Origin: Actinotignum schaalii
GTDB taxonomy: Bacteria; Actinomycetota; Actinomycetes; Actinomycetales; Actinomycetaceae
DNA length: 35,036 nucleotides
Direction: 5' to 3'
Assembly: GCF_028864145.1 (NCBI RefSeq)
Contig: NZ_JARBHJ010000030.1
Span: 1-35,036 of the forward strand
In this document: positions 8,950 to 18,573 of the stretch, one piece after another
How the letters are laid out: the number at the start of each line of letters is the position of its first letter
How positions within the stretch are numbered: the stretch's first letter is position 1
Made by a program: the position numbers and the translations under genes
Notes under the pieces: model-generated
What the model was told of the DNA's origin: nothing
Seen by the model: only the letters and a program-made list of their open reading frames with translations
The model's database searches: none

Positions 8950-9615
8950 ATGAACTCCAAGCAAGCTGTTGCCAGCAAGCCCGTGAAGGCTTTGCTGGGC
9001 ACGAAGCTGGGGATGACCCAGCTCTGGGATGAGGACGGGCGCCTCCTTCCCATTACTGTTGTGCGCGTGGGCACCAATGTGGTGACCCAGGTTCGCACCC
9101 CCGAGGTCGACGGCTATTCCGCCGTGCAGCTCGCCTCGGGCGACGAAAAGACGAAGAACGTCACCAAGCCGCTCCAGGGCCACTTCGATAAGGCCGGTGT
9201 CACGCCGCGCAAGAAGCTGGCGGAAATCCGCACTCCCGATGCCAGCGAATACACGCTCGGGCAGGAACTGACCGCGGATATCTTCGAAGCGGGTCAGTCC
9301 GTTGACGTTATTGGTACCTCCCGCGGTAAGGGCTTCGCCGGTGTTATGAAGCGTCACGGCTTCGCCGGTGTTTCGGCCTCCCACGGTGCGCACCGCAACC
9401 ACCGCAAGCCCGGTTCCATCGGCGCCTGCGCCACCCCCTCGCGCGTCTTCAAGGGTCTGCGCATGGCTGGTCGCATGGGTCAGGACCGCGTGACGGTGCA
9501 GAATCTGTCCATCCACTCCGTTGACCTCGAGAACGGCCTGTTGCTCGTGGTTGGCGCCATCCCCGGTGCAAAGGGTGGCTCGGTTGTGGTCCGCACGTCC
9601 GTGAAGGGAGCCTAA
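8950..9615 (+). CDS. rplC: 50S ribosomal protein L3
   Basis: L3 is one of the first proteins in 50S assembly; its long loop reaches towards the peptidyl transferase centre. The product is 221 residues. The core [19 protein letters not shown] begins at residue 13, after a short Actinomycetota-type extension, and the central AGVMKRHGF and [15 protein letters not shown] segments are intact. It starts 11 bases after rpsJ with the ribosome site TGAGGTAA overlapping the rpsJ stop. Confidence 0.97.
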   Translation: MNSKQAVASKPVKALLGTKLGMTQLWDEDGRLLPITVVRVGTNVVTQVRTPEVDGYSAVQLASGDEKTKNVTKPLQGHFDKAGVTPRKKLAEIRTPDASEYTLGQELTADIFEAGQSVDVIGTSRGKGFAGVMKRHGFAGVSASHGAHRNHRKPGSIGACATPSRVFKGLRMAGRMGQDRVTVQNLSIHSVDLENGLLLVVGAIPGAKGGSVVVRTSVKGA

Positions 9616-9617
9616 CA

Positions 9618-10265
9618 ATGGCAGACTTCAAGATTGACGTTCTCGATGAAACCGGCAAGGTGACCTCGCAGGCCACCCTCCCGGCTCAGCTCTTTGATCT
9701 CGACTTCAATATGGCGCTGGTGCACCAGGTCGTCAACGCGCAGCAAGCTGCGGCTCGCCTGGGTACCCACGCCACGAAGACCCGCGGTCAGGTGTCCGGC
9801 GGTGGTAAGAAGCCGTGGCGCCAGAAGGGGACCGGCCGGGCCCGCCAGGGTTCGATCCGCGCTCCGCAGTGGGTCGGTGGCGGCGTTGTCCACGGCCCGC
9901 AGCCGCGTGACTACTCGCAGCGCACCCCCAAGAAGATGATTGCGGCAGCGCTGTTGCAGTCCCTCTCGGACCGGGCTCGCCACGAGCGTATTCACGCCGT
10001 GACGGCTTTCGTTGCGGATGAGACCCCGTCCACCAAGGCTGCGCGTGCGCTCATCGAAAAGATGAACGAAGGGCGCAAGGCGCTCGTTGTGGTCCAGCGT
10101 GAAGATGATGCGTCGGTACTCTCCGTGCGCAATCTGCCGCAGATCCACGTCCTCTACGTTGATCAGCTCAATAGCTACGACGTTCTTGCTGCTGACGACG
10201 TCATCTTCACGGAAGCCGCGCTCGGCGCGTTCGTGGAGAAGAACACCAAGAAGGATGAGAAGTAA
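9618..10265 (+). CDS. rplD: 50S ribosomal protein L4
   Basis: L4 binds 23S rRNA, and its extended loop lines the peptide exit tunnel, where macrolide-resistance changes arise. The 215-residue product carries the conserved loop [15 protein letters not shown] around residues 69-83 in wild-type form. In E. coli L4 also represses its own operon; this is not testable here. The start is 2 bases after the rplC stop. Confidence 0.97.
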   Translation: MADFKIDVLDETGKVTSQATLPAQLFDLDFNMALVHQVVNAQQAAARLGTHATKTRGQVSGGGKKPWRQKGTGRARQGSIRAPQWVGGGVVHGPQPRDYSQRTPKKMIAAALLQSLSDRARHERIHAVTAFVADETPSTKAARALIEKMNEGRKALVVVQREDDASVLSVRNLPQIHVLYVDQLNSYDVLAADDVIFTEAALGAFVEKNTKKDEK

Positions 10266-10576
10266 TGACTGAGAACGGTAACTTCTGGAATAAGAACCCG
10301 CACGATGTCATCCTCGCCCCGGTGATGTCGGAGAAGAGCGCGCTGCTCGAAGAACAGGGTAAGTACACCTTCTTCGTGGATCCGCGTTCGAACAAGACCG
10401 AAATCAAGCAGGCCGTCGAAGCGATTTTTGGCGTCAAGGTTGCCTCCGTCAACACGCAGAACCGCCAGGGCAAGACCCGGCGTACGCGCAACGGCATCGG
10501 GCGGCGCAAGAATACCAAGCGGGCCATCGTGACCTTGCGCGAGGGCTCCATCGACATCTACGGCGAAATCGTCTAA
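10265..10576 (+). CDS. rplW: 50S ribosomal protein L23
   Basis: L23 sits at the tunnel exit and docks trigger factor and the signal recognition particle. The 103-residue product has the usual length for this phylum, with the [12 protein letters not shown] opening and the [19 protein letters not shown] basic segment. The ATG overlaps the rplD stop (TAATG). Confidence 0.96.
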   Translation: MTENGNFWNKNPHDVILAPVMSEKSALLEEQGKYTFFVDPRSNKTEIKQAVEAIFGVKVASVNTQNRQGKTRRTRNGIGRRKNTKRAIVTLREGSIDIYGEIV

Positions 10577-10609
10577 TAGGCGATTCGAGGAACTGAGGAA
10601 TAAGAACTC

Positions 10610-11446
10610 ATGGGAATTCGTAAGTACAAGCCGACGACCCCGGGTCGTCGCGGTGCGAGCGTTGCCGACTTCGCCGAGATCACTCGTTCGACCCCGGAGA
10701 AGTCCCTCGTTCGTCCCCTGAAGAAGACCGGTGGACGCAACAACCAGGGACGCATCACCACCCGCCACAAGGGCGGTGGGCACAAGCGCCAGTACCGTCT
10801 CATCGACTTCCGTCGCTGGGATAAGGACGGCGTGCCGGCCAAGGTTGCGCACATCGAATACGATCCGAACCGCACCGCGCGTATCGCGCTGCTCCACTTC
10901 GCTGATGGCGAGAAGCGTTATATCGTTGCTCCTCGCGGCGTCAAGCAGGGCGATCTCATCGAAACCGGTCCGAATGCGGATATCAAGCCCGGCAACAACC
11001 TGCCGCTGCGCAATATCCCTCTCGGTACCACGGTGCACAATGTGGAACTCAAGCCGCTCGGCGGGGCGAAGATCGCCCGCAGCGCCGGTGCTTCCGTGCA
11101 GTTGGTTGCCCGCGAAGGCAAGTACGCGCAGCTGCGTATGCCTTCCGGTGAAATCCGTAACGTGGACGTGCGTTGCCGCGCCACTGTCGGTGAAGTCGGC
11201 AATGCCGAGCAGGCGAATATCAACTGGGGCAAGGCCGGCCGTATGCGCTGGAAGGGCGTTCGCCCGACCGTCCGCGGTGTTGTCATGAACCCGGTGGACC
11301 ACCCGCACGGTGGTGGTGAAGGTAAGACGTCCGGTGGGCGCCATCCCGTTAGCCCGTGGGGCAAGAAGGAAGGCCGTACCCGCCGTCCGAACAAGGCCAG
11401 CGACAAGCTCATCGTGCGCCGTCGCAAGACCGGCAAGAAGCGCTGA
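10610..11446 (+). CDS. rplB: 50S ribosomal protein L2
   Basis: L2 is the most conserved large-subunit protein and supports subunit association and peptidyl transfer. The 278-residue product is full length, with the [10 protein letters not shown]-terminus, [15 protein letters not shown], and near the C-terminus [13 protein letters not shown] holding the critical histidine. It lies 33 bases after rplW with a GAGGAA ribosome site. Confidence 0.97.
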   Translation: MGIRKYKPTTPGRRGASVADFAEITRSTPEKSLVRPLKKTGGRNNQGRITTRHKGGGHKRQYRLIDFRRWDKDGVPAKVAHIEYDPNRTARIALLHFADGEKRYIVAPRGVKQGDLIETGPNADIKPGNNLPLRNIPLGTTVHNVELKPLGGAKIARSAGASVQLVAREGKYAQLRMPSGEIRNVDVRCRATVGEVGNAEQANINWGKAGRMRWKGVRPTVRGVVMNPVDHPHGGGEGKTSGGRHPVSPWGKKEGRTRRPNKASDKLIVRRRKTGKKR

Positions 11447-11460
11447 GGAAGGATTAGCTG

Positions 11461-11742
11461 ATGCCCCGCAGTTTGAAGAAAGGTCCGTTCGTCGACGAGC
11501 ACCTCTACAAGAAGGTCGACGAGCAGAACGAGAAGAACACCAAGAACGTAATCAAGACCTGGTCGCGTCGGTCGGTTATCACCCCCGATTTCCTGGGTCA
11601 CACCTTTGCAGTGCACGATGGACGCAAGCATGTGCCGGTATTCATTACCGAATCCATGGTTGGCCACAAGCTCGGGGAGTTCGCCCCGACCCGCACCTTC
11701 CGCGGGCACGACAAGGACGACCGAAAGGGCCGCCGGCGCTAA
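11461..11742 (+). CDS. rpsS: 30S ribosomal protein S19
   Basis: S19 forms a complex with S13 in the 30S head and touches the A-site tRNA and the inter-subunit bridges. The 93-residue product matches the family from [12 protein letters not shown] to [14 protein letters not shown]. It is 14 bases after rplB, behind a GAGGAAGG ribosome site. Confidence 0.97.
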   Translation: MPRSLKKGPFVDEHLYKKVDEQNEKNTKNVIKTWSRRSVITPDFLGHTFAVHDGRKHVPVFITESMVGHKLGEFAPTRTFRGHDKDDRKGRRR

Positions 11743-11776
11743 GCCGGGGCCTCGAGCGAGAGAGTAAGGCAGAACT

Positions 11777-12157
11777 ATGGAAGCAAAGGCGCAGGCGCGC
11801 TTCGTGCGCGTGTCGCCCATGAAGGCCCGTCGTGTCGTGGACACCATCCGCGGCCGGCGCGCCCTGGACGCTATTGACGTACTGCAGTTCGCACCGTTTG
11901 CAGCCGCCACTCCGGTTCGTAAGATCGTGGAGTCGGCTATTGCCAACGCGCGCTACGCCGCCGAGCAGGCGGGGGAGCGCTTCGATGAGTCTGAGCTCTT
12001 CATCGGCGAAATTTACGCCGACGAAGGCCCGACGATGAAGCGCATCCAGCCGCGTGCTCAGGGCCGGGCGAACCGCATCAACAAGCGGACGAGTCACATC
12101 ACCGTTATCGTTACCGACGAGAAGCCCAAGACCAAGAACCAGAGGAGGGCCCGCTAG
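11777..12157 (+). CDS. rplV: 50S ribosomal protein L22
   Basis: L22 contacts all domains of 23S rRNA, and its beta-hairpin narrows the exit tunnel. The product is 126 residues, with [16 protein letters not shown] at the N-terminus and the hairpin segment [13 protein letters not shown] near residue 93. No deletion or insertion of the macrolide-resistance type is evident. Its TAG overlaps the GTG of rpsC. Confidence 0.97.
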   Translation: MEAKAQARFVRVSPMKARRVVDTIRGRRALDAIDVLQFAPFAAATPVRKIVESAIANARYAAEQAGERFDESELFIGEIYADEGPTMKRIQPRAQGRANRINKRTSHITVIVTDEKPKTKNQRRAR

Positions 12158-12990
12158 TGGGACAGAAAGTCAACCCTATTGGGTTCCGTCTCGGCATCAC
12201 GACCGACCACCGCTCCAAGTGGTTCGCTGATTCCACCAAGAAGGGGCAGCGCTACTCGGACTACGTCCTCGAAGATGTCAAAATCCGTGACATGATCGAA
12301 AAGACGCTCGAGCGCGCCGGTATTTCCAGCGTGCATATCGAGCGCCGCGCCGAACGCGTGGTTGTGGATATCCACACCGCTCGTCCCGGTATCGTCATCG
12401 GCCGGCGCGGTGCGGAAGCTGATCGCCTCCGCGCCGACCTCGAGAAGCTGACCGGCAAGGCCGTCCAGCTCAATATTCTCGAAGTGAAGAACCCGGAAGC
12501 TGACGCCCAGCTCGTAGCGCAGGGTATCGCGGAACAGCTCGCCTCGCGCGTGTCTTTCCGCCGCGCTATGCGCAAGGGTATCCAGTCCGCCGAGCGCGCC
12601 GGTGCCAAGGGCATCCGCGTGCAGTGCTCGGGCCGTCTGGGTGGCGCGGAAATGTCGCGTAGTGAGTTCTACCGTGAAGGGCGCGTGCCGCTGCACACCC
12701 TGCGCGCGAATATCAACTACGGTTTCTACGAAGCGCGTACCACCTTCGGCCGCATTGGCGTGAAGGTGTGGATTTACCGCGGTGATCTTACCGACGCTGA
12801 GTACTACCGCAGCCTCGCGGAAGCACCGCGCGGTGGGCGCGGAGGCCGTTCGGATCGTCGCGGACGTCGCGGCACCGGTCGCGGTCGCGGTGGCCAGCGT
12901 GGGGAAGCCCGCAGCGAACAGGCTCAGAGCCCGGCTACCGGAGCCGAAGCTCCGGTAGCCGCGCCGGAATCAACCGGAACGGAGGCATAA
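12157..12990 (+). CDS. rpsC: 30S ribosomal protein S3
   Basis: S3 lies at the mRNA entry channel and takes part in helicase activity with S4 and S5. The 277-residue product has the KH domain with the GRRGAEAD segment, then the S3 C-terminal domain to about residue 215. A Gly/Arg-rich and then Ala/Pro/Glu-rich tail of roughly 60 residues follows; such tails are common in Actinomycetota. GTG 12157 overlaps the rplV stop and follows GAGGAGG, which supports this start. Confidence 0.96.
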   Translation: MGQKVNPIGFRLGITTDHRSKWFADSTKKGQRYSDYVLEDVKIRDMIEKTLERAGISSVHIERRAERVVVDIHTARPGIVIGRRGAEADRLRADLEKLTGKAVQLNILEVKNPEADAQLVAQGIAEQLASRVSFRRAMRKGIQSAERAGAKGIRVQCSGRLGGAEMSRSEFYREGRVPLHTLRANINYGFYEARTTFGRIGVKVWIYRGDLTDAEYYRSLAEAPRGGRGGRSDRRGRRGTGRGRGGQRGEARSEQAQSPATGAEAPVAAPESTGTEA

Positions 12991-12993
12991 CTC

Positions 12994-13410
12994 ATGCTGA
13001 TTCCTCGTCGTACTAAATGGCGCAAGCAGCACCGTCCGCACCGTAAGGGTATGGCCAAGGGCGGAACGCAGCTGGCTTTCGGTGAATACGGCATCCAGGC
13101 GCTCGAGCCGGCCTACATCACCAACCGTCAAATTGAAGCAGCTCGTATCGCCATGACGCGTCACGTCAAGCGTGGCGGCAAGATCTGGATTAACATCTTC
13201 CCGGATCGCCCGCTCACGAAGAAGCCGCTCGGCGTGCGTATGGGTTCGGGTAAGGGCCCGGTGGAAACCTGGGTTGCCAATATCAAGCCCGGTCGTGTCA
13301 TGTTCGAAATGGCCGGTGTTGACGAGGCTCTCGCCCGCGAGGCCATGAGCCGCGCCCAGCACAAGCTGCCCATCAAGACCCGCTTTATCACCCGTGAGGA
13401 GGTTGAGTAA
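12994..13410 (+). CDS. rplP: 50S ribosomal protein L16
   Basis: L16 organises the A-site region of the 50S subunit. The 138-residue product has standard length and opens [15 protein letters not shown], with the conserved [21 protein letters not shown] and [12 protein letters not shown] segments. It starts 3 bases after rpsC, whose final codons include the GGAG ribosome site. Its stop overlaps rpmC (TAATG). Confidence 0.97.
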   Translation: MLIPRRTKWRKQHRPHRKGMAKGGTQLAFGEYGIQALEPAYITNRQIEAARIAMTRHVKRGGKIWINIFPDRPLTKKPLGVRMGSGKGPVETWVANIKPGRVMFEMAGVDEALAREAMSRAQHKLPIKTRFITREEVE

Positions 13411-13637
13411 TGGCTAAGGGACTGACCACCGCGGAACTCGACGCGATGACCGACGCGGAGCTTCTCGAGAAGCTTGCCGAGTCGAAGAAGGAACTGTTCA
13501 ACCTCCGCTTCTCGGCGGTGACTCACCGCCTGGAGGACAGTGGCCGCCTGCGGGAAGTTCGTCGCGAGATTGCTCGCATTTACACCATTAAGAGCGAGCG
13601 GGAGAAGAACATTCGAACCGCTCCGGCCGCTCAGTAA
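13410..13637 (+). CDS. rpmC: 50S ribosomal protein L29
   Basis: L29 is a small helical hairpin next to L23 at the tunnel exit. The 75-residue product has the [36 protein letters not shown] core. The ATG shares a base with the rplP stop, and the ribosome site GAGGAGG lies inside the rplP end. Confidence 0.95.
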   Translation: MAKGLTTAELDAMTDAELLEKLAESKKELFNLRFSAVTHRLEDSGRLREVRREIARIYTIKSEREKNIRTAPAAQ

Positions 13638-13648
13638 GTGAGGATGAG

Positions 13649-13924
13649 ATGAGCGAGAACGCAACCACTGAAACACGTAATCACCGCAAGACGCTGCGCG
13701 GCTACGTGGTCTCCGACAAAATGGACAAGACCGTTGTCGTTGAAGTTGAAGATCGCGTTAAGCACCCGCTATACGGTAAAGTTATTACCCGCACCAAGCG
13801 AGTGAAGGCGCACGACGAAAATAACGAGGTTCGCGTAGGCGATTTGGTCTCCATTATGGAAACCCGCCCGCTGTCCGCGACCAAGCACTTCCGGGTCGTT
13901 ACGATCATCGAGAAGGCGAAGTAG
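13649..13924 (+). CDS. rpsQ: 30S ribosomal protein S17
   Basis: S17 is a primary 16S rRNA-binding OB-fold protein. The 91-residue product contains [18 protein letters not shown] and the C-terminal [17 protein letters not shown] motif. It ends the first ribosomal block; a 157-base gap follows before rplN. Confidence 0.96.
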   Translation: MSENATTETRNHRKTLRGYVVSDKMDKTVVVEVEDRVKHPLYGKVITRTKRVKAHDENNEVRVGDLVSIMETRPLSATKHFRVVTIIEKAK

Positions 13925-14081
13925 TTAGGGCTTTCCTAGCTTTAGCGAATGTGACCGGCCTGAACGCAGGCGGCCCTCGCATGTGGGCCAAAGGCGTTTG
14001 GGCCGGCGCAGTTCGCGCAAACCCATTCGTTCGGCAAGGCTCGAATCCGAGAACCGGCACGACAATAGGAGATAGAAACAC
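13925..14081 (+). other. Intergenic leader between rpsQ and rplN
   Basis: This gap separates the S10 and spc blocks. It holds an imperfect stem at 13985-14004 (CCAAA/TTTGG core) and a small CTCG-AATC-CGAG hairpin near 14040-14053. No T-tract terminator and no convincing promoter pair is seen. It could be a regulatory leader or just read-through spacer. Confidence 0.35.
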
Positions 14082-14450
14082 ATGATCCAGCAGGAGACGC
14101 GGCTTAGCGTCGCCGATAACACCGGTGCCAAGGAACTTTTGTGCATCCGGGTGCTCGGCGGCTCCGGCCGGCGCTACGCCGGAATTGGTGACACCATCGT
14201 CGCCACCGTCAAGGATGCTATTCCGGGCGGAAACGTAAAGAAGGGCGACGTCGTCAAGGCGGTCGTCGTCCGTGCAGTTAAGGAAACGCGCCGCAAGGAC
14301 GGGTCCTACATCAAGTTCGACGAAAACGCAGCCGTGCTGTTGAAGAACGACGGCGAACCCCGCGGCACCCGTATCTTCGGGCCCGTCGGGCGTGAGCTTC
14401 GCGATGCGAAGTTCATGCGCATCATTTCGCTGGCTCCGGAGGTGATCTAA
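14082..14450 (+). CDS. rplN: 50S ribosomal protein L14
   Basis: L14 forms inter-subunit bridges with 16S rRNA and binds the ribosome silencing factor RsfS where present. The 122-residue product is full length: [27 protein letters not shown] through [26 protein letters not shown] ribosome site precedes the ATG. It is the first gene of the spc-type block, and its stop overlaps the rplX start. Confidence 0.97.
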   Translation: MIQQETRLSVADNTGAKELLCIRVLGGSGRRYAGIGDTIVATVKDAIPGGNVKKGDVVKAVVVRAVKETRRKDGSYIKFDENAAVLLKNDGEPRGTRIFGPVGRELRDAKFMRIISLAPEVI

Positions 14451-14791
14451 TGGCGAAGATTAAGAAGGATGATCTCGTCCAGGTTATCGCCGGGCGCGAT
14501 AAGGGGATGCAGGGTCGCGTGCTGTCCGTTGACACCAAGCGTGAGCGCGTGATCGTGGAAGGCGTCCAGCGCGTGAAGAAGCACGTGCGCGTGGGGCAGA
14601 CCTCGCGGGGCGGCACCACCGGCGGTATCGAAACCGTCGAGGCACCCATTCACATTTCGAACGTTGCCCTCGTTCACGATGGCAAGCCGATTCGCGTGGG
14701 CTACCGTGAGGTAGAAGTTGAGCGCGATGGCAAGAAGAAGATTGTCCGTGAGCGCATCGGACGCCGCGGCGGGAAGGAAATCGAACTGTGA
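14450..14791 (+). CDS. rplX: 50S ribosomal protein L24
   Basis: L24 is an assembly-initiator protein with a KOW motif. The 113-residue product shows the KOW segment [20 protein letters not shown] near the N-terminus and the IHISNVALV motif. Its TGA overlaps the GTG start of rplE (GTGA), so the two are probably coupled in translation. Confidence 0.95.
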   Translation: MAKIKKDDLVQVIAGRDKGMQGRVLSVDTKRERVIVEGVQRVKKHVRVGQTSRGGTTGGIETVEAPIHISNVALVHDGKPIRVGYREVEVERDGKKKIVRERIGRRGGKEIEL

Positions 14792-15339
14792 GCGATACCC
14801 CCCGTCTCAAGGTGAAGTACCGGGAACACATCATCCCGGAACTCCAGGAAGAATTTAAGTACGTCAACGTTAACCAGGTTCCCAAGATCGTCAAGGTCGT
14901 GGTGAATATGGGCGTGGGTGATGCTGCGCGCGATTCCAAGGTGCTCGACGGCGCCGTCGCTGATATGACGGCGATTACCGGCCAGAAGCCGATGATCACC
15001 AAGGCCAAGAAGTCCATCGCGCAGTTTAAACTGCGTGAGGGCCAGGCCATCGGGTGCTTCGTGACCATCCGCGGCGACCGCATGTGGGAGTTCCTTGACC
15101 GGCTGATTTCCACCGCGCTGCCGCGTATCCGCGACTTCCGCGGCCTTTCGCCCAAGCAGTTTGACGGCAACGGGAACTACACCTTCGGTTTGACCGAACA
15201 GACCGTGTTCCACGAGATCGACCAGGACAAGATTGATCGCGTGCGCGGTATGGACATCACCGTGGTGACCTCTGCCGGGAGCGACGACGAAGGGCGCGCT
15301 CTTCTCAAGCATCTCGGATTCCCCTTCAAGGAGGCCTAA
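14788..15339 (+). CDS. rplE: 50S ribosomal protein L5
   Basis: L5 binds 5S rRNA and contacts the P-site tRNA. The 183-residue product carries [28 protein letters not shown] and RDFRGL, all family hallmarks. GTG 14788 overlaps the rplX stop and is preceded by a GGAAGGAAA ribosome site. Confidence 0.97.
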   Translation: MSDTPRLKVKYREHIIPELQEEFKYVNVNQVPKIVKVVVNMGVGDAARDSKVLDGAVADMTAITGQKPMITKAKKSIAQFKLREGQAIGCFVTIRGDRMWEFLDRLISTALPRIRDFRGLSPKQFDGNGNYTFGLTEQTVFHEIDQDKIDRVRGMDITVVTSAGSDDEGRALLKHLGFPFKEA

Positions 15340-15341
15340 AT

Positions 15342-15527
15342 ATGGCAAAGACCGCTCTGAAGCAAAAGGCCGCCGGTAAGCAGAAGTTCGCCGTTCGTGC
15401 GTACACCCGTTGCAACCGGTGCGGCCGTCCGCATTCCGTTTACCGCAAGTTCGGCCTGTGCCGTATTTGCCTGCGTGAGTTGGCCCTGCGCGGCGAACTC
15501 CCCGGTGTTAAGAAGTCCAGCTGGTAA
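15342..15527 (+). CDS. rpsN: 30S ribosomal protein S14, zinc-binding type
   Basis: S14 completes the 30S head near the decoding site. At 61 residues this is the short zinc-ribbon form, with cysteines C24, C27, C40 and C43 placed as CxxC...CxxC. Many bacteria also have a zinc-free paralogue induced in zinc limitation; none is in this window. The start lies 2 bases after rplE, with GGAGG in the rplE end. Confidence 0.96.
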   Translation: MAKTALKQKAAGKQKFAVRAYTRCNRCGRPHSVYRKFGLCRICLRELALRGELPGVKKSSW

Positions 15528-15581
15528 AGACTACGTCGCAGGTCCATCGGAAACCGCGACGAGGAAGGGCCACAGCCCAAA

Positions 15582-15980
15582 ATGACAATGACTGACCCAA
15601 TCGCAGACATGCTGACGCGTCTGCGTAACGCCAATTCGGCGTTCCATGAGTCGGTGTCTATGCCGTACTCCAAGATTAAGTCCCATATCGCGGACATCTT
15701 GAAGCGCGAAGGCTACATCGACTCCTACGAGGTGGAGAGCGCCCAGGTGGGCAAGACCCTCACCCTCACGTTGAAGTACGGATCTAACCGTGAACGCGCC
15801 CTCGCTGGCGTCCGGCGCATCTCGAAGCCGGGCCTGCGCGTTTACGCGAAGTCCACCAACCTGCCGCGCGTTCTCGACGGCCTGGGTGTGGCTATTTTGT
15901 CCACCTCCTCCGGCCTTATGACGGACCGTGAGGCCAAGGATAAGGGCGTTGGCGGGGAAGTCCTCGCTTACGTCTGGTAA
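15582..15980 (+). CDS. rpsH: 30S ribosomal protein S8
   Basis: S8 is a central-domain assembly protein, and in E. coli it is the translational repressor of the spc operon. The 132-residue product begins [17 protein letters not shown], the common Actinomycetota form; ATG 15588 is a possible alternative. The C-terminal [12 protein letters not shown] motif is intact. It lies 54 bases after rpsN with a GAGGAAGG ribosome site rather far upstream. Confidence 0.96.
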   Translation: MTMTDPIADMLTRLRNANSAFHESVSMPYSKIKSHIADILKREGYIDSYEVESAQVGKTLTLTLKYGSNRERALAGVRRISKPGLRVYAKSTNLPRVLDGLGVAILSTSSGLMTDREAKDKGVGGEVLAYVW

Positions 15981-15998
15981 TGGGAAGTAGGTGCAATA

Positions 15999-16535
15999 AT
16001 GTCTCGAATTGGTAGGCTTCCCATCGCTATCCCCAGCGGCGTCGATGTGTCGGTTTCCGGCCAGAACGTCACTGTCAAGGGCCCCAAGGGTCAGCTCGAG
16101 CTCTCGGTAGCCGAGCCGATCGCGGTGAATGTTGATGACAATACGGTTCTGGTGACCCGGCCGAATGACGAGCGCGAATCGCGTTCGCTGCACGGCCTGA
16201 CCCGCACCCTCGTTGCGAATATGGTCGAGGGCGTCACCAACGGGTACAGCAAGGCGATGGAAATCGTCGGAACCGGGTACCGCGTGGTCGCCAAGGGCTC
16301 TGATCTTGAATTCTCGCTGGGCTACTCCCACACGATTCTTTTCGAAGCTCCGGAAGGTATCACCTTCACCGTAGCCACCCCGACCAAGTTCACGGTCTCG
16401 GGTATCGATAAGCAGCTCGTGGGCGAAACCGCCGCGAAGATTCGCAAGCTTCGTAAGCCCGAACCCTACAAGGGCAAGGGCGTCAAGTACGCTGACGAAG
16501 TTATTCGTCGCAAGGCTGGAAAGGCTGGTAAGTGA
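15999..16535 (+). CDS. rplF: 50S ribosomal protein L6
   Basis: L6 stabilises the factor-binding region near the sarcin-ricin loop. The 178-residue product has two repeated alpha/beta domains and the [21 protein letters not shown] signature near the C-terminus. It is 18 bases after rpsH, and its TGA overlaps the ATG of rplR. Confidence 0.97.
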   Translation: MSRIGRLPIAIPSGVDVSVSGQNVTVKGPKGQLELSVAEPIAVNVDDNTVLVTRPNDERESRSLHGLTRTLVANMVEGVTNGYSKAMEIVGTGYRVVAKGSDLEFSLGYSHTILFEAPEGITFTVATPTKFTVSGIDKQLVGETAAKIRKLRKPEPYKGKGVKYADEVIRRKAGKAGK

Positions 16536-16906
16536 TGGCTGTTACCATCAAGGGCAAGGGCAAGTACATCGCTCGTGCGCGCCGCCACTTCCGGTTGCGC
16601 AAGCGTATTTCCGGTACCGCCGCGCGGCCGCGTCTCGTGGTCTCGCGTTCCAACCGCCACATTTACGCCCAGGTTATCGACGACGTCGTGGGTCGCACTC
16701 TCGCGGCCGCCTCGTCCTACGAAGCTGACCTGCGCGAAGCGGAGGGTACCAAGACAGAAATCGCGCGGAAGGTCGGCGAACGTGTCGGTCAGCGCGCCAA
16801 GGACGCTGGGATCAGCGCCGTGGTCTTCGACCGCGGTGGCAACCAGTACCACGGTCGCGTTGCAGCTGTCGCCGAAGGTGCGCGCGAAGCTGGACTCGAT
16901 TTCTAA
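16535..16906 (+). CDS. rplR: 50S ribosomal protein L18
   Basis: L18 binds 5S rRNA with L5 in the central protuberance. From ATG 16535 the product is 123 residues, opening [19 protein letters not shown], with [20 protein letters not shown] in the middle and [20 protein letters not shown] at the end. A GTG one codon upstream could also serve, but the TGATG overlap favours the ATG. Confidence 0.96.
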   Translation: MAVTIKGKGKYIARARRHFRLRKRISGTAARPRLVVSRSNRHIYAQVIDDVVGRTLAAASSYEADLREAEGTKTEIARKVGERVGQRAKDAGISAVVFDRGGNQYHGRVAAVAEGAREAGLDF

Positions 16907-16929
16907 CGGCTGAGGAAAGGCAGAGGAAA

Positions 16930-17634
16930 ATGGCTGCAGAGCAGCAGGATCCGGCCCAGAACGGCCGGGAAAATCGCAACGAAGGTCGTCGCGGACGCCG
17001 CGATAACCGTCGTGATAACCGCCGTGACAATCGTCGCGGTGAAGAAAAGAACGCTTATATCGAGCGCGTGGTGACCATTAACCGCGTTGCGAAGACGGTC
17101 AAGGGTGGCCGCCGGATGTCCTTCACCGCTCTCGTGGTGGTGGGCGACGGCAATGGCCTCGTGGGTGTCGGGTACGGCAAGGCCCGCGAAGTTCCCGCCG
17201 CTATCGCTAAGGGTACCGAGGAAGCGAAGAAGAACTTCTTCCGCATCCCGCGTATCGCGCGGACTATCCCGCACGTGGTGCAGGGCGAAGACGCCGCCGG
17301 CGTCGTGCTGCTGCGCCCGGCCGCTCCCGGTACCGGCGTAATTGCCGGCGGCCCGGTGCGTGCCCTCATGGAGTGCGCGGGTATTCACGATGTGCTCTCC
17401 AAGTCGCTCGGTTCCTCGAACGCGATCAATATCGTGCACGCCACCGTGGCTGCCCTCAAGCAGCTCGAGCAGCCCGAAGCGGTTGCTGCCCGGCGTGGGC
17501 TCCCCATCGAGCGTGTTGTCCCCGAAGCTATGCTGCGGGCGCGCGCCGAAGCGGAAGCCAAGGAACGCGAGATCGAAGAGGCCGAAGCCGCCAAGGCGGA
17601 AAATGAGGCCGCGGCCGCGGGAGTTGGTGCGTAA
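16930..17634 (+). CDS. rpsE: 30S ribosomal protein S5
   Basis: S5 affects decoding accuracy and, with S3 and S4, mRNA entry. The 234-residue product has a core from about residue 40 ([20 protein letters not shown]) with double-stranded-RNA-binding and C-terminal domains. It is flanked by an Arg/Asp/Asn-rich N-terminal extension with three RDNR-type repeats and an Ala/Glu-rich tail. Extensions of this kind are frequent in the phylum. The core spectinomycin loop looks normal. Confidence 0.96.
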   Translation: MAAEQQDPAQNGRENRNEGRRGRRDNRRDNRRDNRRGEEKNAYIERVVTINRVAKTVKGGRRMSFTALVVVGDGNGLVGVGYGKAREVPAAIAKGTEEAKKNFFRIPRIARTIPHVVQGEDAAGVVLLRPAAPGTGVIAGGPVRALMECAGIHDVLSKSLGSSNAINIVHATVAALKQLEQPEAVAARRGLPIERVVPEAMLRARAEAEAKEREIEEAEAAKAENEAAAAGVGA

Positions 17635-17816
17635 TGGCAAATCTTAAGATCACCCAGGTCAAGGGTGTTGTTGGTGCGATCCAGCGCCAGAAGGACACCC
17701 TGCGCACGCTCGGGCTGCGTAAGATCGGACAGTCCGTTGTGCGCGAGGATACCCCCGAGGTGAAGGGCATGGTTCGCGCCGTGGCTCACCTCGTTACCGT
17801 GGAGGAGGTTGACTAA
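17634..17816 (+). CDS. rpmD: 50S ribosomal protein L30
   Basis: L30 is a small 23S rRNA-binding protein. The 60-residue product has the [29 protein letters not shown] core. TAATG overlaps join it both to rpsE before and to rplO after. Confidence 0.96.
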   Translation: MANLKITQVKGVVGAIQRQKDTLRTLGLRKIGQSVVREDTPEVKGMVRAVAHLVTVEEVD

Positions 17817-18292
17817 TGGCGGAAACGGAAAAGGATTCCATCATTAAGCTGCACGACCTGCGTCCGGCTCCGGGTTCGAACAAGGCGAAGATTCGCGTTG
17901 GTCGCGGTGAAGGATCCAAGGGTAAGACGTCCGGCCGCGGTACCAAGGGTACCCGGGCACGTAATACCGTGCGTCCCGGTTTCGAAGGTGGCCAGATGCC
18001 GCTGCATATGCGCCTTCCGAAGCTGCGTGGTTTCAAGAACCCGTTCCGGGTTGAATACCAGGTCGTTAACGTTTCGGCGCTCGGCGAGCTCTTCCCGGAA
18101 GGTGGGAAGGTAACCTCGGCGGATCTCGTGGCCAAGGGTGCGGTTCGCAAGAACTCCCCGGTCAAGGTTCTCGGAACCGGTGAGATTTCCGTCAAGCTCG
18201 ACGTCGAAGTGGAAGCGTGGTCGAACTCGGCTAAGGAAAAGATCGAGGCTGCCGGGGGTTCTATCTCCGCGCCGCAGGTCGAATCCAAGTAA
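17816..18292 (+). CDS. rplO: 50S ribosomal protein L15
   Basis: L15 is a late 50S assembly protein. The 158-residue product shows [32 protein letters not shown] (two adjacent family segments, the second glycine-rich), then [19 protein letters not shown]. The extra acidic N-terminal residues are ordinary for this phylum. A strong terminator 70 bases later ends the spc transcript here, so secY is not simply read through. Confidence 0.96.
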   Translation: MAETEKDSIIKLHDLRPAPGSNKAKIRVGRGEGSKGKTSGRGTKGTRARNTVRPGFEGGQMPLHMRLPKLRGFKNPFRVEYQVVNVSALGELFPEGGKVTSADLVAKGAVRKNSPVKVLGTGEISVKLDVEVEAWSNSAKEKIEAAGGSISAPQVESK

Positions 18293-18364
18293 TACGCGCT
18301 GGCCGCACGGCCACCGTTTGACTGAGCACTCACCCACACTCTGTGGATGAACAGTGCGAAATTT

Positions 18365-18401
18365 GCTCGTCCCCGCTATTATGGCGGGGGCGAGCTTTTT
18401 T
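18365..18401 (+). terminator. Intrinsic terminator after rplO
   Basis: A 12-bp stem with one G-T pair (18365-18376 with 18384-18395) and a 7-base loop TATTATG is followed directly by six T residues. This is the clearest rho-independent terminator in the window. It separates the ribosomal block from secY-adk-map. Confidence 0.92.
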
Positions 18402-18573
18402 CTGGGCGCGGGCAGCGTTGCTGAAAGATTGCTTTCAGTGGCAAATACGCAGCGTTGCCAGTGCGCCGTCGTGCGTACTTTCCCCGAAAATACGCTTGTC
18501 CCCATTTCCGTCACCCGACGGTTCTCGACGATAACGGACTGCCCCGCGCGATCCGTCACCATCAGGAGGAATC
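18402..18573 (+). promoter_or_regulatory. secY upstream region
   Basis: After the terminator, secY needs its own promoter. The region holds a perfect inverted repeat CTGAAAG/CTTTCAG (18421-18427 and 18432-18438) flanked by two direct copies of GCAGCGTTGC (about 18413 and 18450). TTGCCA at 18455 is the best -35 candidate, with no convincing -10 at standard spacing. The palindrome could be an operator. Confidence 0.35.

Noticed and set aside
14010-14066. tRNA-like sequence (GGCTCGAATCCGAG resembling a T-arm, with GCCGG/CCGGC ends)
   Set aside because: The enclosed segment is only about 57 bases, with no D-arm or anticodon stem of proper size.
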